From Shinisaurus crocodilurus (Eukaryota; Chordata; Lepidosauria; Squamata; Shinisauridae), in NCBI GenBank assembly GCA_021292165.1, contig JAHFWL010001237.1, forward strand, positions 45,070 through 109,069: a stretch of 64,000 bases of DNA, given 5' to 3'. A program made the translations under genes and the position numbers. Below the pieces are notes generated by a model. It saw nothing but the letters and a program-made list of their open reading frames with translations, was not told where the DNA came from and ran no database searches. Below are positions 32,262 to 43,579 of the stretch, piece after piece; the stretch's first letter is position 1; each line of letters opens with the position of its first letter.

Positions 32262-32632
32262 GCAGCAGTGAGAAAAGGATCAACCCCCCCCCCCCGCCCC
32301 AATCCATCAGGCTCCCAATCCATACCACCCCTAACTGCTGTTTACTTAAAAACAAACACACATTCACACAATTGCTAATTGCATGAATGAGATGTCTAGT
32401 TTGGCTCTAAGGAAACCTTGTCTGAGGGATTCCAAAAACCCTGTAGCCAGTGCTGCCGCATCACCTGTACAGGTAATTCATTCAAAACGCTCATAACATT
32501 TGCCCATCAGGGTTGTTCCATGGATTTATTTATCTAAATAGTTCCTGCTATTTATAGTAATAATAAAAAAATCATGATACTTGCATGATACGCGGAATGT
32601 CACAAGTCGTTTGACCCTGAGATCCTTTAATT

Positions 32633-32715
32633 CAGGGTTTGGGAACTTGTGGCCCTCCAAATGTATTTGAATTACAAGTCCCATCATCCTACACCATTGG
32701 CATGGTGAGCTGGGA
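32633..32715. repeat. hAT-type MITE, left half
   Basis: CAGGGTTTGGGAACTTGTGG starts the familiar order (GGCCCTCCAAATGT, TACAAGTCCCATCATCC). No right end. Confidence 0.5.
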
Positions 32716-32760
32716 CCAGAGATGCCAGTGACAGAACATAAGATATGATGTAGGTCAATT

Positions 32761-33091
32761 TAGGGATGTGCGCGGAGCTCGATTGGGGGGAGAAGTCTGG
32801 TGAACTCTCTGGGCTTGACCCCCCCGAGCTCTGCTCACCCTACCTTTTCTCTAGCTCGTCTTGTGTTCTTGCAAGCTGAGCCAGGGAAAGAGACTTCCGG
32901 GTTCTGGCGCTACATTGTTTATGTAGAAAACGGCCAAATTTGCACAAATTATGCTCAAATTTGCACAAATTACAGCCAAATTTGTGCAAACTGGGCCGTT
33001 TTCTATGAAAACAACGTAGAGCCGGGGACCCGGAAGTCCGGCGAGCGACTCAGCTGGCGCTCGTGAATACCAGGTGGGTCGCCCATCCCTA
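32761..33091. mobile_element. hAT-type foldback (TAGGGATG family)
   Basis: Ends TAGGGATGTGCGC and complement TAGGGATGGGCGACC. The centre pairs GTAGAAAACGGCC (32924) with GGCCGTTTTCTAT (32992), around a loop with three AAATTTGCACAAATT-like motifs. Flanking 8-mers do not match. Confidence 0.65.
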
Positions 33092-33943
33092 CTAAAAGCG
33101 CTTTCTGGCTACAAAAGCCTCAGAATTGGCATTGCAAAGGTATAAGGAGAAAACATCACTTTACAATTGAGCAGCATCTCCCCATAGCCTGCTTGACAAA
33201 TTCTCCAAAATATCAGTGTGAAATGGAATGTTACCGACTGTTCTCTTCCCACAAGATTAGTGATGAAGCCACTTGGAGCCAAGGGATTCATTACTGGGAG
33301 CTGTGCTCCTGGAAAAAGGACCTCTTAAAACAATTTCACCTCTCTCACTTTTTTTTATGACAAAAGATTGATGTAGATGCAACCATCGAGTATGGAGAAC
33401 ACCAGTAAATGTTGTTCACTTGTTCAATTACTGAATTGCTAACAATTTTAATAGGCTTTGAAACTTGGCTGGTTTTGTTCAGCCAAAAGGGATAAAACAG
33501 CCTATATAAAAAAGCAGCCATTAATTTTATTAGATAGGTGAGTTTTTGTTAAGTCTGATTTAAAATCCACAAAAATCAATGGGTTATTAGGACTGAACTC
33601 CATGGCCCTGCAGCTCTTGTAGGGCGCCCAAATGACCATGCAGGGAGTGGTGGGGGGCAGCACTGAACGGGCCCGGCATCTGCACTTGGGCCTGCATGGA
33701 GCTCACAGGGGCTGGCTGATGCTGCTCATTGCAGCATATTTTCTCCTTATTTTTAGAAACATTTTACCATCTGGGCAGACACTGGGGCATGTACGTAGTT
33801 ACTACGGCTCATTTCATTATCTTTCCTCCAAAAAAAAAAAAATATTTCCTCCAAAAATATCTTATTGTTTTCTACAACAAAGTGGTGCCTATTTCCAAAT
33901 GCTAAATATATATAGCATCAGGACAGCAAAAGCAAAGTCCCTT
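33092..33943. other. No recognised feature
   Basis: Poly-A run at 33828-33841. Otherwise apparently single-copy. Confidence 0.45.
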
Positions 33944-34025
33944 GGGTTGCATCCAGAGTTAGTCTCTTAAGCCCCGTTCATTTCAATGGGTCTACTCTAA
34001 GTAGGAATAAGGGTGGATACAACCC
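33944..34025. mobile_element. GGGTTGGATCC-family MITE, short
   Basis: Ends GGGTTGCATCCAGAGTTAG and complement GGGTTGTATCCACCC. 82 bp, as at 21066-21147. Confidence 0.62.
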
Positions 34026-34143
34026 ATTTTATTCCTGTAGTCATGCTGGTGCTGTGTTCTAAGTGAGTTTAAAATGCAAAAAACTGCACATGCTCAAAGT
34101 GTTCGCTTAAAAATACATAAATCAGGGTTGGCAAATTCCTGAT

Positions 34144-34146
<3 letters not shown>

Positions 34147-34186
<40 letters not shown>
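34147..34186. repeat. (TA)n(TG)n microsatellite
   Basis: About six TA then about fourteen TG units, directly upstream of the foldback element. Confidence 0.92.
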
Positions 34187-34187
<1 letters not shown>

Positions 34188-34190
34188 ATG

Positions 34191-34332
34191 CAGGGCTCTC
34201 CAACCTTGGGGTCCCCAGATGTTGCTGGCCTACAGCTCCCAGCATACCCAGCCAGCATGGCTTGGCTAATGGCAAGGGATTCTGGGAGCTGTAGTCCAGC
34301 AACATCTGGGGACCCAAGGTTGGAGAACCCTG
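34191..34332. mobile_element. hAT-type foldback MITE (CAGTGTTCTCC family)
   Basis: Arms run CAGGGCTCTCCAACCTTGGG inward to CAGCATACCCAGCCAGC. Flanks GTATAATG and CTCTAATG match at 6 of 8 positions. Confidence 0.78.
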
Positions 34333-34987
34333 CTCTAATGTATCAGAAAGGTAGAAACAGTTGTAAAGCAATGGGGAATGGCTATGGTATGGCAATGGGA
34401 GCAGAGAAATGTTAGCTGCGTGTGTGCTTCACAACTGAAGTAAAAGACATGGCCAGCTGGAAGACCATTACTTTCAGGGTTTAAAATTTAGATGCCTGAA
34501 GGCAACACCACTTAAGACCTGACAAAGGACAAACCATCACTAGTAACATTCTGGTGAAGTGTTTCAATGGCAGCTGGGATTGCCCAAGAAGGCATAGGTG
34601 ATATGTGGAGATCACACACCTATCACCTATGATGAGACTTCTTCCCTGCCCCCCACTAGACAGGGGGAGAGGTGAGTGAGGTCTGTGTGATAGGAGAAAG
34701 TCAATCTGTGCTGTAACTGCGGCTGAAAAGGAGGCGGAGAATTGACTTGTTTCAAGCAGGAAACCATATGGCTCTGTGGGCTCCCCTAGAAATCTGATGG
34801 GGAACAGGTATCTATGCATCAGGGTGTTAATGCTGTGAACTCCCATCTTATGCTCAGCTTAAGATCTGTAAGTAAACCCTTCTGTGTAAATAAACCTTAT
34901 ATCACAGAATTGCCTTAAGTCTCCAGTGACTTCCTGCTTCAAAGAAAATTGCATTCTGGGAAGTGCTGGAGTCCCTGAAACGTTTCA
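34333..34987. other. No recognised gene; weak LTR-like stretch
   Basis: Around 34860-34910 there are AAGTAAACC and AATAAACC signals near a possible LTR 3' end, but no paired TG/CA ends or target duplication were found. Confidence 0.35.
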
Positions 34988-35331
34988 CAAGGGATGTCAG
35001 AGAAATCCACAATGGATTCAAATGAGTTCAGATTTCTATGAATCTGACCTGTGGATTCTGCAGCGGTCAGCGGACCTGCTTTTTCCGAATCATGCAGACT
35101 TGCGGAGCAGTTTTTTACTTTGTGTGTGTATGTGTGTGTGTGTGTGTGGGGGGGATTTGCGCAAGTGCGTATTTGCACTAATGCACATTTGCAAACAGGA
35201 ATGAAATCCTCATACACCCCTAAAAAAAAAAAAAAATCAAATTCTGTCAATGAGTGGACAATGGAATGAAAGATGCCTGACAATCCATGAAATACAGACA
35301 GAATGGATTTAACGAAATCCATACATCCCTG
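34988..35331. mobile_element. hAT-type element, diverged
   Basis: Ends CAAGGGATGTCAGAGAAATC and complement CAGGGATGTATGGATTTCG. The interior contains a (TG)n/G-tract (35117-35154) and a poly-A (35222-35236). Flanking 8-mers do not match. Confidence 0.5.
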
Positions 35332-36090
35332 CTTCTCACTACTCAGAAGTGGGGTGCACACATGTAACAATAGTGCACACAACACTCTTTGCTAGTTTCT
35401 TTTTCTCTCCCACCCACTTTTAGCAATGCAAGCCCCAGCAGTGGCAAACACCTATATTAAAAGACAGACTACATCGTTGGTCTGCAGTTTCCATCTGGTT
35501 ATCATTTTCTTTCAGGAGCCTGAGAAATTTCCTGTCACGGGGAAGAACTAAATAAACTAACAGTTGCTAAATTGGCTAATTGATTCTTGTCTTGCTCAAA
35601 TTTTCTTTGGCATTTTCTCGAAAGCCAAGAGCTCCTTCAAACTGATCACATTGTCCCTGTTAAGATAATGTCTTCAGAATAGAATGTTGTCACTAGATAA
35701 TGGCCCTGCAGCAAGATATACTCTGGAGCAAAGCAAGTGCATTCATCAGAAATAAGTATTGAGGTAAAGCAGGCACACTTAATTCCAAAGCAGGAGGCTT
35801 TTATTCTGTCAAACCATCTTCTTTTATTTCCCCAGCTTCTTCCAATCCCCCCCCCCCCCAATGATTAATGATCTAGATTTGGAAAGCTTTTTCTTCTCCT
35901 TCTCTCAGTAGATGTTAATGTGTTGATCAAGCTGTTTGGTGTGTGATATATAAATGCTACAACCTGATTGGATTGGAGTACAGAGTTGTCTTATAGAAAA
36001 AAGAAGAAATATTTAAAAAAGAAGAAGATATTTTATGGAGTCATTAGTATTAGGTAATGGATTTTAGCAGGGGTCAGATGTGTATTATGG
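35332..36090. other. No recognised feature
   Basis: C-tract at about 35849-35860. No repeat end or exon seen. Confidence 0.4.
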
Positions 36091-36470
36091 GAACATAAGA
36101 ACGTAAGAAAAGCCATGCTGGATCTAGTCCAGCATTCTGTTTGCACAGTGGCCAAATAGCTGTCCACAGAATCCCACAAGCAGGACATGAGTGCAACAGC
36201 AGCCCCTGCCCATGTTCCCCAGCAACTGGTGTACATAGGCATACTGTTTGTGATACTAGAGGTAGCATATAGCCATCAGGATTAGTAGCCACTGATAGCC
36301 TTCTCCTCCATGAATTTGTCCAATCCCCTTTTAAAAGCCTCCAAATTGGTGGCCATCACTACAGTGAATTGCATAGTTTAACTATGCACTGTGTGAAGAA
36401 GTACATCCTTTTATCTGTCCTGAATCTCCCACCAATCAGCTTCATGGGATGACCCTGGGTTCTAGTATTG
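36091..36470 (-). mobile_element. CR1-type LINE 3' end, antisense
   Basis: Complement of the segment at 57381-57724. On the minus strand the coding end reads TRTQGHPMKLIGGRFRTDKR, YFFTQ and IVKL, a CR1 ORF2 C-terminal signature (36359-36460), followed by the 3' region. Confidence 0.8.
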
Positions 36471-36536
36471 GAATGGAAGATACTGTGATGCTCTGATACT
36501 AAAGGTATTGTAGCTGGTAGTATGGAGGAAAGCAAG

Positions 36537-36725
36537 TCGTCATCATCGTCATCATCGTCATCATCATCATCATCATCATCATCTATATACTGCCCTTCAT
36601 TAACAGGTTCCAAGGCAGTTTACAATATTCATTAAACAACAACTAAAATTGAGAGAAAAATCCATAGTAAAAAAGAAAATCTAACAAAGCTAAGTATTAA
36701 AATCTAGGAAGGCAAATATACTGGA
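36537..36725 (-). repeat. L2-type LINE 3' end, antisense, with (ATC)n tail
   Basis: The (ATC)n run (36537-36583) sits at the element's 3' edge, then ATATACTGCCCTTCATT and AGGCAGTTTACAATATT, the complement of the L2 tail. Mirrors 21890-21991. Confidence 0.7.
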
Positions 36726-36855
36726 AAGCAGATGGGTCATCATAATTAAGCCAGTCAGCAAAGATGATGGTCTGTCTGAACATAGGAAGCTGCTTATACT
36801 AGGTCAGAATATTTGCCAAGCTAGCCCATGTTTCTTTACGCTAACTGACAGCAGC

Positions 36856-37517
36856 TCCTTGGAAGAGGTCTTTGACATCTTGAGCCAGCAATGCGACGTG
36901 GCTGCAAAGAAGGCAAATGCAATTTTGGGCTGTATTAATAGAAGTATAGCTTCCAAATCGCGGGAAGTGATAATTCCCCTTTACTCGGCACTGGTTAGGC
37001 CTCATCTTGAGTACTGCGTCCAGTTCTGGGCACCTCACTTTAAGAAGGACATAGACAAACTGGAGAGGGTTCAGAGGAGGGCAACAAGGATGATAAAGGG
37101 ACTGGAAACAAGGCCCTATGAGGAGAGACTGAAAGAACTGGGCATGTTTAGCCTTCAGAAGAGGAGACTGAGGGGAGATATGATCGCACTTTCCAGTATT
37201 TGAAGGGATGTCACACAGAGGAGGGCAAAGATCTCTTCTCCTTCACCCCAGTTTGCAGGACACGGAATAATGGGCTCAAGTTACAGGAACCTAGATTTCA
37301 CCTAAACATCAGGAAAAATTTCCTGACTGTCAGAGCAATAAGACAATGGAATCAACTACCTAGGGAGGTGGTGGGCTCTCCCAGTCTGGAGGCATTCAAG
37401 GTGCGGCTGGACAGACATCTGTCAGAGATGCTTTGACCTGGATTCCTGCATTGAGCAGGGGGTTGGACTCGATGGCCTTGTAGGCCCCTTCCAACTCTAC
37501 TTTTCTATGATTCTATG
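36856..37517 (+). mobile_element. CR1-type LINE, 5'-truncated, with intact 3' end
   Basis: The coding remnant is followed by a short 3' UTR, GGGGGTTGGACTCGATGGCC and CCCTTCCAACTCTAC, ending in the CR1 hallmark of tandem TTCTATGA octamers (37501-37517). No poly-A. Inserted in a SINE. The same tail ends the 5S-headed insert at 13797-13965. Confidence 0.88.
36859..37436 (+). pseudogene. CR1 ORF2 C-terminal region, frameshifted
   Basis: Codes the segment downstream of the polymerase motifs. Phrases: [36 protein letters not shown], then after a frame change near 37195, LNIRKNFLTVRAIRQWNQLP and a REVV..PSLEAFK end. The frame changes where the first part ends at 37203, probably by one base. The catalytic region was lost by 5' truncation. 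Non-functional. Confidence 0.87.
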
Positions 37518-37615
37518 ATCACCGGCTACCTGATCCCTTCAATTAGAGATCTCAGGATTTGAACCTGGGATGTTCTGCATACAAATCTTGTGTTTTTCCA
37601 CTGACCTACAGTCCT

Positions 37616-38012
37616 TCCCCAGACCTGAGTAGCCAGACGTGTTATAGGACTAGGTGGAGCCCTATTGGCCCCTTACATCACCTGACCCCTGCAGAGTTAG
37701 CCATTGCAGCACCAACCTCTGGCCATCTCCCAGTGCTGGTGTTTTAAACTCCGCATAAAGCAGGTCAGCTCCACCATCTGCAAAGCTATCATGGTGACAC
37801 ATGGTCATTGTTAGAGTCTCCTCTTCAAGGCTCCTGGCATTTCGTACAGGGCCCCTCCACACATCACAGAAAATATTGTGTGTGAAGTAGCTCTTTGGGC
37901 AAGTGGCAGCTTGCTTTGGATTGGGTTAGGTGTTGTTCCTCCAGGGTGCTCCAGTGCTCATGATGGGAACCCCGGCTGTAGAGATTTTATAGTGATTGTT
38001 TGATTTTGTTCT
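37616..38012. other. No recognised feature
   Basis: No repeat end seen. Confidence 0.4.
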
Positions 38013-38230
38013 AGGGCCAGCCCAACCATTAGGCGGAATGAGACAGCTGCGTCATACAGCTGATTTTGGAGATCATGAAAGGTCAGCAAATTGTTACAAG
38101 GAGAGTTGCTTGTGGGATTTTCTGCCTCAGATGCCAAAATAACTTGAGTCCTATGCCCCTTAACTTGAGGGTGCAGAGAGAAGGACACTATTCGCTGTTT
38201 CCCCTCAGGCAGCAAAATGTCTTGACCTTG
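38013..38230. repeat. hAT-like MITE fragment
   Basis: AGGGCCAGCCCAACCATTAG and GGCGGAATGAGACAGCTG resemble a common reptile hAT end. Related ends at 54905 and 59712. The right end is unclear. Confidence 0.42.
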
Positions 38231-38320
38231 CCTTCTTTAGTTCTCCAACATCTGTCTTGAGAACTCAATAAGCTGAAGGCAGGATATTAATATCTGAAGC
38301 AAAATAAATCACAAGGAGTT

Positions 38321-38480
38321 GTTATTTATTTATTATTTAAAAGGTTGATATACCTCCCTTCAACAATGTTTCCAGCGCTATTTAAGAAAATATATGAAAT
38401 AAATACCACCCCAAAATTAAAATATAGTAAATAACCACATGTTAAAATAACAATACATTTTAAAAAAACCTTGGAAATAC
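38321..38480 (-). repeat. LINE 3' tail-like sequence, antisense
   Basis: TTATTTATTATTTAAAAGG and TGATATACCTCCCTTC resemble the complement of an L2-type tail. No coding part. Confidence 0.4.
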
Positions 38481-38759
38481 AGTGCAGTATCCTATGCTAC
38501 CTTCACACTAGCGGGACTCACTGCTAGCTCAACAGGAAGCTAATGGTTCCTCAAGCATCCAGAAAGTGGAGAAAGACTCATTCCCAGAATGGAGCAAGTC
38601 AGTGGAGCAAACAGAAGGAAACTCCACTGTCTGTCCCGATATGGAAACACGTGTTTCCGCTCGTTTCCAGTTTTGCTTTCAGAAGTTCTAGTTCCTGTTG
38701 GGCTCTATTGGTGAGTCCTGTGGGTGCAACAGAACTAGCGGAGGTGCAGTGGCAGTATA

Positions 38760-39000
38760 CGATAGGGTCCAAAGTGTCTTTGCCTTGCTCCAAAAAGATA
38801 GCAATGTTATCACCAGGTGAACTTTTCTGTGGAAGAGATTCCATAAACAGGGTGCCACCGCTGAGAAGGCCCTGGTTGCCACCCACCTTACCTCAGAGGA
38901 TGGGGCCACCTGGAGAAGAGCTTCCAAAATTATCAGTACATGGACAGGTTGATGTGAGACCAAGTGTTCCTCCAAGTACCTGGATCCCAAGCCATATCCG
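38760..39000 (-). mobile_element. L2-type LINE coding fragment, antisense
   Basis: On the minus strand the frame 39023-38688 contains SEVRWVATRAFSAVAPCLWN, the L2 segment that corresponds to GRAFSVVAP at 21600-21630. It faces the plus-strand copy at 39030. Confidence 0.6.
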
Positions 39001-39029
39001 CCTTTACAGGTAGATGCCAGCACTTTGAA

Positions 39030-39493
39030 TAGTACTGATGGAGCGCCTCTCCCAACCTGAATCTACCAGGAAACTACGATCAACATCTGAGGCCTTCCTC
39101 CAAGAGCCACCTCCAAGGGAGTCTTGGAGGGTGCAACAAGGAAGAAGGCCTTCTCAATGGTGGCCTCCTGATTATGGAATGATATCCCCACTGAGGCCTG
39201 CCTGGCACCTACTCTGCCATCTTTTTAGCACCAGGTTAAGACTGCCCTCTTCTCCCAGGCATTTAAAGGCATTTAACAGGTCTAGTTTTGTATTAAAGAT
39301 TGTTTTAGTTGTTAAATTGTTTTTACATTTTGTATATTGGAAAAAAAATATGTTGTTTTATTGCATTGTGGTTTGGTTTTTTTATGAACTGTTGTGAACT
39401 GCCCAGAGACCTTGGGCTATTGGGTGGTAAAGAAATGAAATGAAATGAAATGAATGAATGAATGAATAAATAAATAAATAAATAAATAAATAA
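39030..39493 (+). mobile_element. L2-type LINE 3' end
   Basis: Begins in ORF2 (MERLSQPEST...), with frame damage, then CACCAGGTTAAGACTGCCCT, a T-rich UTR and the end TGAACTGCCCAGAGACCTTG, TATTGGGTGGTAAAGAAATG, (AAATG)n and (AAAT)n (39429-39493). Confidence 0.78.
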
Positions 39494-39889
39494 ATCTCTA
39501 AAACCGACTGGTAGCCAGTGAAGTTCACAACCTGAGCCTATGCTGGTCCCTGTCAGCTGTACGAGATGATGAGAGACTAATAGAGCACAAAGCGTTCTGC
39601 ACATCTGGATTGTGAGAACTGGAAGTGTTGAAACAGCCCATATGATCCCTGGAATTAGAGACATCTAGATATACTTTTAACTTTTAAGAAGAAATTAGTG
39701 TTAATCCACATAGCAGCTGTGGGGAAATGGCTCCCACTGCAGTAATGTCTGTCTACCACTAGGTAGAGAAATTTGTTGCAGTTTGAATTTGACCAGAATT
39801 TACCCATTTTGCACCTCCCAGTCCCGAAAGTAGATCTGATCACCATCTGTGGTTGAAATCCATACAATTCCAAGCTTGTAATGTGATTC
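39494..39889. other. No recognised gene
   Basis: 39500-39620 may be further LINE sequence (GGTAGCCAGTGAAGTTCAC), but this is weak. Confidence 0.35.
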
Positions 39890-40085
39890 ATGGAACATAA
39901 AAAGTTGTGTTCAAAAAAGCATATGCTGGAAAAATGTGCATGAAAAATGCATACTTTTGAAAAATGCACACAAACATGCTTTAATCACTTGGAGAGAATG
40001 CATATATTTCAAAAATGTGCACGACTGATGTGTACGTTTGAAAAAAAAATGTGCACAAAAATATGCAAGAATTTCCACACATCCC
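39890..40085. repeat. AT-rich repeat with AAATGTGCAC motifs
   Basis: At least five spaced copies of AAAAATGTGCAT/AAATGCACA-like motifs, ending CCACACATCCCTATA. Compare 24700-24996 and 47870-48128. Confidence 0.5.
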
Positions 40086-41688
40086 TATAAATCACATGGA
40101 ACGATTTGAGGCAGATTGCACATGGCTGCCATCTTGTGCAAACATAGCCCATATCCAGTTTTATTTAGGACACTCTGCTATGGAAAGAAATAACTTTCAA
40201 ACCACATATTCTTTAAGTGTTTTGTACTTGTTGTGATTACTAAAGCTGGAACTTCTTATTCATACACGTGCTTGATGTGGATTAGGCTACTTAATCCCTT
40301 GGTCCTACGGCACAGGATTTCCCAAAGCTAGATGCCAAATGAATTATTCATTATATAATTGTCAACTCCTTCAAAATCTACTTTTTATTCAATGCATTTT
40401 CCTATCCCCTCTTAATTTTTTATGATTTAGAGAAAAAAATACTTCTGTCTCCCAATTTTGCCCTTCCTAGCAGATTTATTCAATGGAATGGAAAAATAAT
40501 TACTCACACACCTCTGGATGTTTCAAGGGTTCAGGGCTGTAAATGCTGTGTATGCTGAGCCATGTGTGCATCTCTATCTCAATACTTCCTACAATTCAGC
40601 TTTTATTGTTTTGTTTTCCTTTGCCCCATCTGGATGGTCTTGTGGATGAAGGATAATATTCTATCCTGCAACACAGGGAGAAATCTTGTGATGATGGCAT
40701 GGTAGAGGTGGTGGTGAAGAAGCCATTTGGCTTTTGCAGTGGTTGACTGTGCTGCCCTAATGTCACAGAGAGGTGGGTTCACAGAAAGACTGGTGGGTAT
40801 CATTGGCTGAGCTGCTTAGTTATCAGAGAGAGGCTGGGTCAGCAGAAGGGCATAGGAAAGCATAACCAGGTGCCTCTGAAGGTAGCATGTCAAGAGGGGC
40901 TTGTAGAGTGAGGACTGGGACTTAGCAGACGGAGTGGTCCAGAAGAATAAGGGGAAAGGAGATGGTCAGTGGGAGGAGACTGGGGGAAGAAGAAAATGTA
41001 GGAGAGAGACACAGTTCCTCCCTCCCTTTATGATGATGTTTTGAATCAGATCAAACCAGACCCCTTGTTGAAAGTGTTGGCTAGATCAGATATTTGCTTA
41101 CTATAGACTACAGGAAGTGATGTTATGAGCTTAAGGCCATGTTCCCTGTTCTCACATTGACCATTTGAAGTGATCTCATAGTTGTGTAGATGAGGAAATG
41201 TTACACTGGAGTGAGTTATTTATATAGCTTTTTATTAGAAGTTTCATTGGGCATGATCCATCAGGAGCTAGGAGACTCTTAGCATTTCTGGAACTTATTA
41301 CACAGGTCCCCCATTCTGCCATGCTTTTTCTATGGGCATGTGCTTGTGGGCCTACATGTTCTGGCTAAGTGGCTCATGTGTTGCAGTTGTGACTGTGGGG
41401 TTGTGCATTCCAGTCCCATGTCTTCCTGGCTGAGGAGCAACAGTTTCAGACAGGAGCCATGGCTTAGTGTTGGAGCACGTCTTGCTATTTGGGTTCAGTC
41501 ACCAGCATCACCAGTTAAGGGATCTCCTCCAGTAGCAAAGGCTAGAGAGACCTTGGGTGAGATTTTGGAGAGCTCATCCCAGCTGGAGTGCACAGTACTG
41601 GCCTTGAAGGACCAATGGTCTGATTCAATATGATGAAGCTTCATGGGTTTGTTTGATCAGCAGCTTCTGTTTGGGATCCAGGGTAGTG
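40086..41688. other. No recognised feature
   Basis: About 1.6 kb of apparently single-copy DNA. A 97-codon frame at 41340-41633 shows no known domain. Confidence 0.45.
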
Positions 41689-41993
41689 CAGGGGTGGGCA
41701 GGGCAACACATGGCTCATGGGTCTCATGCAGGCCCCTGTCCCCTATAGTGTTGCCTCCACCCCTGTTGCCCCTCACCCCTATTTAAAAAAAATGGGAGAA
41801 AAAGATACAGTTGAAAAAACAAGCTAAATTTGTCCATTCTGAGCCTCTGTAGTGGCTATGAAGGCTTAGAATTGATACTTTTAGTTTGTTTCATTCCCTT
41901 TCCCCTTCTTTTTGGCAGTGCTGGTATGGCAGTGGGGTGTGTACAGCCCTTGGCAGGTCGGGGGGGGGGACTGCCCAAAGTTACCCATCCCTG
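41689..41993. mobile_element. hAT-type MITE
   Basis: Ends CAGGGGTGGGCAGGGCAAC and complement CAGGGATGGGTAACTTTGGG. 305 bp. Flanking 8-mers do not match. Confidence 0.58.
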
Positions 41994-41994
41994 A

Positions 41995-42140
41995 CTTAGA
42001 GTGTTGGAGTAGGATTGGGGATACCAAGGTTCAAATCCCAACTCAGGCATGAAGCTCACTGGGGGGGGGGGGGGCTTCAGCCAGTTACCGTCTTTCAGCT
42101 TCATCTGCCTCACAGGTTTATTGTTGTGAGGATGCTTATG
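41995..42140 (+). repeat. Squamate-type tRNA SINE, partial
   Basis: TTAGAGTGTTGGAGTAGGA, box B region AGGTTCAAATCCC, GAAGCTCACTGGG, then TGCCTCACAGGTTTATTGTT. A G-tract (42060-42072) interrupts it. The 3' end is missing. Confidence 0.68.
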
Positions 42141-43537
42141 TCAGAATTGGCTCATAGGTTTACTTGGTATGAAGGCTCAGAAAATTGACTTTCATGTAGT
42201 TTCTCTTAACATTCTAAGGTGTTCTGGGCCTTTTGAACACCAAAAGAAAATGCACTGTGTTAATGAGGATAAAGCTTGAGATTCATTTACATTGTACCAG
42301 GAAGACAAATTCAGAGAATAAACATATTGAACAAACCAGGAAATACACTCAAGTCAATTGCCCAATAAATACAGTTCAGTGTCTACACTATTGAAATGGA
42401 AACATAAGTAACTCCAGGAATAGGACCCACGTCAGGTTGCTGGTGAATTTCCCTTTGCTGAACATTTACCAGTTGGAGGAAATAATAAAGTAAAGAGGGC
42501 ATTGAAAAGGGGGGGGGGGTATTACTTTGTCAAGGATTTTAAAAAGACATCCAAAGGCTAGAAACCTCTTTGCACACAGTACTCTCTGGAGCGGTTGTGC
42601 AAAAATGAAGACTTAAAATAGAGTAAAGATTGGTAAGAGATGGAGACAGCATGGGGGGAAAGTGTTCTGCAAGGCTTCTTTTGTGTTCAGAGGACCCTTG
42701 GAATATTACAGCCATGGCTGGCAGAAATCCAACTTTTGATTCACTTTTTTCAAAAGCAAGCTTCGGCAGAACAATATTAATCTCTAAATGTTTTATATTG
42801 GTGGTTGTCCATAGTTGTTTCGTTATTGTGTCAGCTGCCCGGACACTTCCTTATCGCTGATATCACTATCACATTTGGTGTTCCATGTGTATAGAACGAT
42901 AATATGTTGCTCTTTGTTTCCTGCAATTGTTGTGTTGAGTCAGTTGTTGCAGGCTGTCTCCCTAACTTAGGAATCAGGTCACGGGTTTCTAGAACAAAAC
43001 TAGAAGCTTTCATGGCCTGATCTCCGATGGAGCACCCAGATGGCAGTTTCCTGGCTCTGGTAACTGGTGGTGGCAAAATGTACAATCTGGCTCCATTAAA
43101 AACTATTAGATTTGACTTGACATTGGGTAATATGGAAGCTCCATGTGTTGAGTAAGATCTATGAAGGATTGTTCATACATGGATGAACTAAGTCTATATC
43201 CTAGAACTGCATAAGGAACATGCAAGTGAAATGCATACTGAAGAATTATTTACACTTTGGTGTGGTGTAGAGTGGATATGAGCTGGCTTCTGAATCACCA
43301 TCGTTAATACAGGATAAATTGACCTTGTGCCAAGTTTCAGTGGGCTGGAGAGGTGTGGGCAGTCATGGTTTATTTTGTTTTGGAGAAGTAACCTTGGAGG
43401 AGCAGAAGAAGCAAATGGTGGGGTTGCTTTTCCTTCCTGTTTTTTTGACATTCAAAGTTGTCCCCCCCTCCCCAGATGCTTTCATAACCACAAGGAGAAT
43501 ACACACACACACACACATCCATACATATATCCATACA

Positions 43538-43559
<22 letters not shown>
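42141..43559. other. No recognised gene
   Basis: G-tract at 42511-42519, (CA)n at 43500-43517 and (CT)n at 43539-43561. The rest appears single-copy. Confidence 0.45.

Positions 43560-43579
<20 letters not shown>

Larger units (their letters stand above)
36779..37615 (-). mobile_element. tRNA-derived SINE, antisense, split by a CR1
   Basis: The SINE 3' part is at 36779-36855 (CATAGGAAGCTGC...). The head is at 37519-37615 (GATTTGAACCTGGGATGTTC, complement of box B). A CR1 copy lies between. About 20-25 bp of SINE is missing at the junction. Confidence 0.75.

Noticed and set aside
34333..34930. Possible second LTR with AATAAA-like signals near 34890
   Set aside because: No paired TG/CA ends and no target duplication found.
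35039..35385. 148-codon minus-strand frame (34939-35385)
   Set aside because: Runs through a (TG)n tract and a diverged hAT element; no domain.
38543..39013. 156-codon plus-strand frame
   Set aside because: It lies antisense to an L2 coding fragment and has no recognisable domain.
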